The position numbers were made by a program, and so were the translations under genes. A stretch of DNA of 49,797 bases from Candidatus Gastranaerophilales bacterium (GTDB taxonomy: Bacteria > Cyanobacteriota > Vampirovibrionia > Gastranaerophilales > Gastranaerophilaceae), in the NCBI GenBank assembly GCA_947594025.1, contig CANQDZ010000006.1, positions 1 through 49,797 on the forward strand, written 5' to 3'. The notes below the pieces were generated by a model, which was given only the letters and a program-made list of their open reading frames with translations, had not been told where the DNA came from and did no database searches. Each line of letters starts with the position of its first letter. Position 1 is the first letter of the stretch. Shown here one piece after another: positions 45,318 through 49,797 of the stretch.

Positions 45318-47120
45318 ATGAAAACCATTGATAACATAAGAAATTTTAGCATAATAGCTCATATTGACCACGGTAAATCCACTCTTGCAGACAGATTGCT
45401 TGAAAAAACAGGCACAATCTCAAAAAGAGAAATGCAAGACCAGCTTTTAGATACCATGGATATTGAGCGTGAGCGCGGTATCACAATTAAATTAAATGCT
45501 GCAAGAATGAAATATAAAGCGCGCAACGGCAAAGAATACACATTGAATTTGATTGATACCCCCGGGCATGTGGATTTTTCTTATGAAGTTTCAAGGTCAC
45601 TTGCCGCATGCGAAGGCGCGCTTTTAATTGTTGATTCAACTCAAGGGGTTGAGGCTCAAACTCTTGCAAATGTTTATCTTGCAATTGAGCAGGATTTAGA
45701 GATAATTCCCGTCATAAATAAAATAGACCTGCCTTCATCCGATGTTGAAAAGGCAAAGTCGGAAATTGAAGAAGTTTTGGGGCTTGATGCAAGCCATGCA
45801 ATTCCTGTAAGTGCAAAAGAGGGCTTAGGAATTGAAGAAGTATTAGAGGCAATAGTTGAATATATTCCATCTCCCATAGACACATCCGACAAACCTCTGA
45901 GAGCACTTGTTTTCGATAGTGCATATGACCAATATTTAGGAACGGTGTGTTTTATAAAAATTATTGACGGTTCTCTCAAAATGGGCGATAAAATAAGATT
46001 TATGGCAACAGGAAAAGAATTTGAAGTTGTCGAACTCGGTTTCTTAAATCCAAACAGAGTTCCCGTTAATGAATTAAAAACGGGTGAAGTAGGCTATCTT
46101 GCAGGCTCAATTAAAGAAATAAACAGATTTGTAGGCGATACTATAACAAATGCCGAAAATCCTGCGCATGAACCGTTAGAGGGTTATAAAGAAGCAAAGC
46201 CCATGGTATTTTCAGGGCTTTATCCCGTTGATAATGACCAATATCAAGACTTAAAAGAAGCGCTTGAAAAACTAAGATTAAATGACAGTTCAATTACGTT
46301 TGAACCTGAAACTTCATCTGCTCTCGGTTTTGGTTTCAGATGCGGATTTTTGGGCATGCTTCATATGGAAATTGCCCAAGAAAGGCTTGAGAGAGAATAT
46401 AATCTTTCACTTATAACAACCGCTCCAAGCGTTATCTACAGAGTTCATAAAACAGACGGCGAAGTCATCGAAATTGATAACCCCTCAAATCTTCCCGACC
46501 CTCAATACAGAGACTATATAGAAGAACCATACGTTAAGGTTAACGTGTTCACCCCTAAGGAGTACGTAGGAACACTTATGGACCTTTGTCAAACAAAACG
46601 CGGTGATTTTATAAATATGCACTATCTTGACAAAACAAGGGTAAACCTTGAATATCATATTCCTTTAAGTGAAGTTATAACAGATTTTTATGACCAATTA
46701 AAATCAAGAACAAAGGGTTATGCAAGTATGGATTATGAATTTCATTCTTACAAACGCTCAGATCTGGTTAAAATGGATATATTATTATCGGGCGAAGCAG
46801 TTGACGCTTTGTCTGTTATTTGCCATAAAGACAGCGCATTTAATATAGGGCAGGCTCTAACCGTAAAATTAAAGGGTATTATCCCGCGTCAGATGTTCGA
46901 AGTTGCAATTCAAGCTTCAATCGGAGGTCGTGTAATTGCACGTTCTAATATTAAAGCGCTGAGGAAAAGCGTCTTAGATAAGTGCTATGGCGGTGACATT
47001 ACGAGAAAAAGAAAACTTCTTGAAAAGCAAAAACGCGGTAAGAAAAGAATGAAAGCAGTTGGACGTGTTGAAATACCGCAAGAGGCATTTATGGCAATTT
47101 TGAGCTTAAATGAAGAATAA
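45318..47120 (+). CDS. lepA: Elongation factor 4 (LepA)
   Basis: LepA/EF4 is a translational GTPase acting on the ribosome. The 600-aa length is typical. GTPase motifs: [15 protein letters not shown] (G1), [12 protein letters not shown] (G2), [21 protein letters not shown] (G3), [11 protein letters not shown] (G4), SAKEG (G5). The LepA-specific C-terminus is present: [20 protein letters not shown], and [22 protein letters not shown], which separates it from EF-G. ATG 45318 is used because the ATG at 45294 lies before the -10 box. It converges on fusA, with a shared terminator. Confidence 0.97.
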   Translation: MKTIDNIRNFSIIAHIDHGKSTLADRLLEKTGTISKREMQDQLLDTMDIERERGITIKLNAARMKYKARNGKEYTLNLIDTPGHVDFSYEVSRSLAACEGALLIVDSTQGVEAQTLANVYLAIEQDLEIIPVINKIDLPSSDVEKAKSEIEEVLGLDASHAIPVSAKEGLGIEEVLEAIVEYIPSPIDTSDKPLRALVFDSAYDQYLGTVCFIKIIDGSLKMGDKIRFMATGKEFEVVELGFLNPNRVPVNELKTGEVGYLAGSIKEINRFVGDTITNAENPAHEPLEGYKEAKPMVFSGLYPVDNDQYQDLKEALEKLRLNDSSITFEPETSSALGFGFRCGFLGMLHMEIAQERLEREYNLSLITTAPSVIYRVHKTDGEVIEIDNPSNLPDPQYRDYIEEPYVKVNVFTPKEYVGTLMDLCQTKRGDFINMHYLDKTRVNLEYHIPLSEVITDFYDQLKSRTKGYASMDYEFHSYKRSDLVKMDILLSGEAVDALSVICHKDSAFNIGQALTVKLKGIIPRQMFEVAIQASIGGRVIARSNIKALRKSVLDKCYGGDITRKRKLLEKQKRGKKRMKAVGRVEIPQEAFMAILSLNEE

Positions 47121-47140
47121 TTTTTAAAAATCACGACAAC

Positions 47141-47176
47141 AAAAAACCTCTAAACATAATTGCTTAGAGGTTTTTT
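47141..47176. terminator. Bidirectional terminator between lepA and fusA
   Basis: AAAAAACCTCTAA (47141-47153) and TTAGAGGTTTTTT (47164-47176): perfect 13-bp arms, loop of ten bases, T-run in both directions, so it can end both convergent transcripts. Confidence 0.9.
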
Positions 47177-47194
47177 ATATTTATTTGATGAATT

Positions 47195-49282
47195 TTATGC
47201 TTTAACGGCACCTGCTTTTGCAATAATTTCATCTTCAACGTTCTTAGGAACTTGTTCGTATTTTTGGAATTCCATAGAGAATGTACCACGACCTTGAGTG
47301 TTAGATCTCAAGTCTGTAGCGTAACCAAACATGTTAGCCAACGGAACAATTGCTCTTACAATTACGTTTCCTGTGTTGCCTTGAGGTTCTTGACCTTCAA
47401 TACGTCCGCGGCGTCTTGAAATATCACCTATAATTGTACCCGTAAATTCATCAGGAATTTCAATTTCAACTTTCATCATAGGTTCAAGTATGCAAGGTTG
47501 AGATTTTTTACAACCTTCTTTAATTGCCATAGAACCGGCAATCTTAAACGCCATTTCAGAGGAGTCAACTTCGTGGTAAGAACCGTCATAAAGTTCAACT
47601 TTAACGTCTATCATGGGATATCCTGCAAGAATACCGCCTTCAAGCGCTTCTTCCATACCTTTTCTTGCAGGTTCGATGTATTCTTTAGGAATAGCACCAC
47701 CGACGATTTTGTTTTCAAATACAAATCCTGCATTTTCTTCAGCAGGGCTGATTTTAACTTTAACGTGTCCGTATTGACCTTTACCACCTGATTGACGGAT
47801 GAATTTAGAGTCTTGATCGGCAGTTCCTCTGATTGTTTCTCTGTAAGCAACTTGAGGTTTACCAACGTTTGCGTCAACTTTAAATTCTCTAAGCATACGG
47901 TCAACGATGATTTCTAAGTGAAGTTCGCCCATACCGGAGATGATTGTTTGTCCTGTTTCAGTATCGGTTTTAACTTGGAATGAAGGATCTTCTTCCGCAA
48001 GTTTTTGAAGGGCAATACCCATTTTATCTTGGTCAGCTTTTGTTTTTGGTTCAATAGCAACAGAGATAACCGGAGTCGGGAATGTCATTCTTTCCAGTAT
48101 AATTGGTTCTTTTTCATCACATAATGTATCACCGGTTGTAGTATCTTTTAAACCGACTGCAGCACAGATATCACCTGCGTAGATTTCTTGAATTTCATTT
48201 CTTTGATCGGCATACATTTGAACCAAACGTGAAATTCTTTCTTTCTTGCCGTTTGTTGAGTTTAATACGTAAGAACCTGAAGTTAATTTACCTGAGTAAA
48301 CTCTCATAAATGTTAAACGACCAACATAAGGGTCTGTCATAACTTTGAATGAAAGTGCGCTGAACGGTTCATCATCTGATGAATGACGTTCGGTTTTTGT
48401 TCCGTCTTCAAGTTCGCCTTCAATTGCCTTAACGTCTATAGGAGAAGGCATATAATCAACAACTGCGTTTAATAATAATTGAACACCTTTGTTTTTAAAT
48501 GCGGTACCGCAGCATACGGGAACGATTTTGTTATCGCAAACCGCACGTCTTAAAGCGGCTTTTAATTCATCAACTGTCGGTTCTTCGCCTTCTAAATATT
48601 TCATCATAAGGTCATCGTCAGTTTCAGAAATTTTTTCAATCATTGTTGCTCTGTATTCTTTAGCTTTTTCAACTAAGTCTGCGGGGATATCTTCTTCTTT
48701 GATATCAGTACCTAAGTCATTTGTATAAATTTCAGCTTTCATTGTCATCAAGTCAACAAGACCTGTAAATTTATCTTCCGCACCGATTGGAAGTTGGATA
48801 GGAACAGCGTTTGCACCTAATCTTGTTTGGATTTGTTCAACTACACGATAGAAGTTTGCACCTGTTCTATCCATTTTGTTTACAAATACCATTCTTGGTA
48901 CTTCGTATCTGTTTGCTTGCCTCCAAACTGTTTCAGATTGTGATTGAACACCGCCTACTGCACAGAAAACTGCAACAACACCGTCTAATACACGGAGTGA
49001 ACGTTCAACTTCGATTGTGAAATCAACGTGACCGGGGGTATCGATGATATTGATTTGGTGACCTTTCCAATAAGCAGTAACGGCAGCAGATTGGATTGTG
49101 ATACCTCTTTCCCTTTCTTGTTCCATAAAGTCAGTAACGGCAGCACCGTCATGAACCTCACCAATTTTGTGAGTTTTACCTGTATAGAATAAAATACGTT
49201 CGGTGGTAGTTGTTTTACCGGCATCAATGTGGGCAGCAATACCAATATTACGTATTTTTTCAAGTTTTGTTTGTCTTGCCAT
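47195..49282 (-). CDS. fusA: Elongation factor G
   Basis: EF-G drives ribosomal translocation with GTP. The 695-aa protein has the full set: [19 protein letters not shown] (G1), [10 protein letters not shown] (G2), [16 protein letters not shown] (G3), [11 protein letters not shown] (G4), followed by domains II to V with [37 protein letters not shown], and [15 protein letters not shown]. It stands alone, without the usual rpsL-rpsG-tuf neighbours, so it may be a separate or second copy; only a genome search would tell. Shine-Dalgarno AAGGGA precedes the ATG. Confidence 0.97.
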   Translation of the reverse strand: MARQTKLEKIRNIGIAAHIDAGKTTTTERILFYTGKTHKIGEVHDGAAVTDFMEQERERGITIQSAAVTAYWKGHQINIIDTPGHVDFTIEVERSLRVLDGVVAVFCAVGGVQSQSETVWRQANRYEVPRMVFVNKMDRTGANFYRVVEQIQTRLGANAVPIQLPIGAEDKFTGLVDLMTMKAEIYTNDLGTDIKEEDIPADLVEKAKEYRATMIEKISETDDDLMMKYLEGEEPTVDELKAALRRAVCDNKIVPVCCGTAFKNKGVQLLLNAVVDYMPSPIDVKAIEGELEDGTKTERHSSDDEPFSALSFKVMTDPYVGRLTFMRVYSGKLTSGSYVLNSTNGKKERISRLVQMYADQRNEIQEIYAGDICAAVGLKDTTTGDTLCDEKEPIILERMTFPTPVISVAIEPKTKADQDKMGIALQKLAEEDPSFQVKTDTETGQTIISGMGELHLEIIVDRMLREFKVDANVGKPQVAYRETIRGTADQDSKFIRQSGGKGQYGHVKVKISPAEENAGFVFENKIVGGAIPKEYIEPARKGMEEALEGGILAGYPMIDVKVELYDGSYHEVDSSEMAFKIAGSMAIKEGCKKSQPCILEPMMKVEIEIPDEFTGTIIGDISRRRGRIEGQEPQGNTGNVIVRAIVPLANMFGYATDLRSNTQGRGTFSMEFQKYEQVPKNVEDEIIAKAGAVKA

Positions 49283-49350
49283 TGTTTTTCCCTTTTTCTT
49301 AAATTATTACTATAAGAATATTTTTACATAAAAATTTGTTTTGTAAAATA

Positions 49351-49560
49351 TTATTTTAAAAGTTCAATGACATCGATTTCAAAATAATTCGAAATTGCCT
49401 CAAGTTTATCTAAAGTAATATTCATATTTCCTTTTTCAAGCTTGGAAATATATGAGTCATCAAAGCCTAAACGGATTGATAAAGCCCCTTTTGTGATTTT
49501 TTTCTTTTTTCTTATCTCTTTTAAATTTTTCGCCAATTTTTTTCTTAAATCTTGACTCAT
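49351..49560 (-). CDS. Small XRE-family helix-turn-helix regulator
   Basis: A 69-aa single-domain DNA-binding protein of the Cro/C1 type. The HTH spans about residues 9-66: LKEIRKKKKITKGALSIRLGFDDSYISKLEKGNMNITLDKLEAISNYFEID, with SYISKLEKG as recognition helix. The start ATG 49560 follows CATAAT by exactly six bases. It faces away from the prepilin gene at 49645 across an 84-base gap that contains a palindrome, so control of itself and perhaps of the pilin gene is plausible. Similar stand-alone proteins also occur as antitoxins, but no toxin is adjacent. Confidence 0.88.
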   Translation of the reverse strand: MSQDLRKKLAKNLKEIRKKKKITKGALSIRLGFDDSYISKLEKGNMNITLDKLEAISNYFEIDVIELLK

Positions 49561-49572
49561 ATTCAAATTATG
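49561..49572 (-). promoter_or_regulatory. Leaderless promoter of the XRE regulator
   Basis: Minus-strand CATAAT (49572-49567), six bases (TTGAAT), ATG at 49560. Confidence 0.5.
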
Positions 49573-49592
49573 GGGTATAATGCAATAAAAAA

Positions 49593-49617
49593 ATGGACTG
49601 TTAATCCATAATATAAT
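49593..49617 (+). promoter_or_regulatory. Pilin gene promoter with candidate operator
   Basis: ATGGA (49593-49597) and TCCAT (49605-49609) form an inverted repeat with a seven-base centre, two bases before TATAAT (49612-49617). A GGAG Shine-Dalgarno and ATG 49645 follow. A second TATAAT lies at 49576-49581. The palindrome covers the -35 to -10 zone, a typical repressor site. Confidence 0.45.
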
Positions 49618-49644
49618 AAAAATATTCAATGAAGGAGATTTAGG

Positions 49645-49797
49645 ATGAAAAAAACAAATAAGGCTTTTACATTGGCTGAGGTGTTGATTACATTAGCTAT
49701 CATAGGTGTTGTTGCAGCACTCACAATTCCAACCGTTATCACAAATTATCAGAAAAAGATGTACGTAACCCAGCTTAAAAAAACGTACAACAACCTA
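49645..49797 (+). CDS. Prepilin-like protein, 5' part only
   Basis: The first 51 codons of a prepilin gene that runs off the window: leader MKKTNK, then AFTLAEVLITLAIIGVVAAL and the NYQKKMYVTQLKK segment shared with the prepilin at 194. Ala precedes the predicted cut before Phe in both. Bases 49696-49742 match 242-288 at 46 of 47 positions. An AAGGAGA Shine-Dalgarno is well placed. The two likely belong to a multigene family. Confidence 0.9.
   Translation, partial: MKKTNKAFTLAEVLITLAIIGVVAALTIPTVITNYQKKMYVTQLKKTYNNL

Noticed and set aside
47498-47791. 97-residue plus-strand frame inside fusA
   Set aside because: Antisense shadow of conserved EF-G domains; Phe/Arg-rich composition typical of reverse reading.

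Overview
The window reads as one stretch of a low-GC, Gram-negative bacterial chromosome using the standard code. My best placement is a non-photosynthetic relative of the Cyanobacteria (Vampirovibrionia/Melainabacteria, Gastranaerophilales-like). The reasons are the prepilin-like proteins with the lineage-typical AFTLAEVLITLAIIGVVAA start at both window ends, an SMC with the archaeal/cyanobacterial-type ATPase end (FDEVDMHLD), a cyanobacterial-style ScpA (IDPWNIDV), a possible Tic20-like protein, and KDO plus LptD genes that imply an LPS outer membrane. This placement is inference; no 16S or marker search was possible.

Layout. 1-1.4 kb: prepilin gene, a perfect palindrome, then a degenerate hairpin-bearing tandem repeat array. 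1.4-3.8 kb (-): deoB and an Orn/Lys/Arg decarboxylase. 3.9-6.7 kb (+): ligA and a SIMPL-domain protein, closed by a strong terminator. 6.7-9.9 kb (-): PilZ protein, sensor kinase, HD-GYP response regulator, a compact c-di-GMP module. 10-14.9 kb (+): smc-scpA-scpB. 14.9-21 kb: KDPG-type aldolase (-), kdsD-kdsC (+), recA-rfbA (-), kdsA and a lone FlhB/SctU (+). 21-23.6 kb: MBL hydrolase, two small unknowns, secG (-), nnrD (+). 23.6-26.8 kb (-): a 36-aa membrane protein, M23 murein hydrolase, LptD. 27.1-33.5 kb (-): a tightly packed seven-gene operon (TPR, Tic20-like, KdsC-like, TPR, lysC, tilS, hpt). 33.5-36.9 kb (+): diverged GshB-like ATP-grasp and two unknown membrane proteins. 36.9-43.8 kb (-): hom-thrC, a repeat protein, phosphohexomutase, B12-dependent ribonucleotide reductase. 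44-49.8 kb: SLH protein and lepA (+), fusA and an XRE regulator (-), and the start of a second prepilin gene (+).

How they fit. Many genes serve the envelope: KDO synthesis (kdsA, kdsC, kdsD), dTDP-sugar supply (rfbA), hexose-phosphate interconversion, LPS insertion (LptD), murein hydrolysis, SLH anchoring and SecG export. The rest is core DNA, translation and amino-acid metabolism (hom-thrC and lysC share the aspartate pathway). No phage, insertion sequence, tRNA, rRNA or CRISPR array was found.

The most striking genome-wide signal is promoter architecture: twelve genes have a TATAAT-like -10 box ending 6 to 8 bases before the ATG and no Shine-Dalgarno, predicting leaderless mRNAs, while other genes here have normal leaders. 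Other points worth attention are an apparent ATT start codon for lptD, a terminator-like hairpin inside a coding sequence, the hairpin repeat array, a 36-aa membrane gene, and a candidate small RNA.
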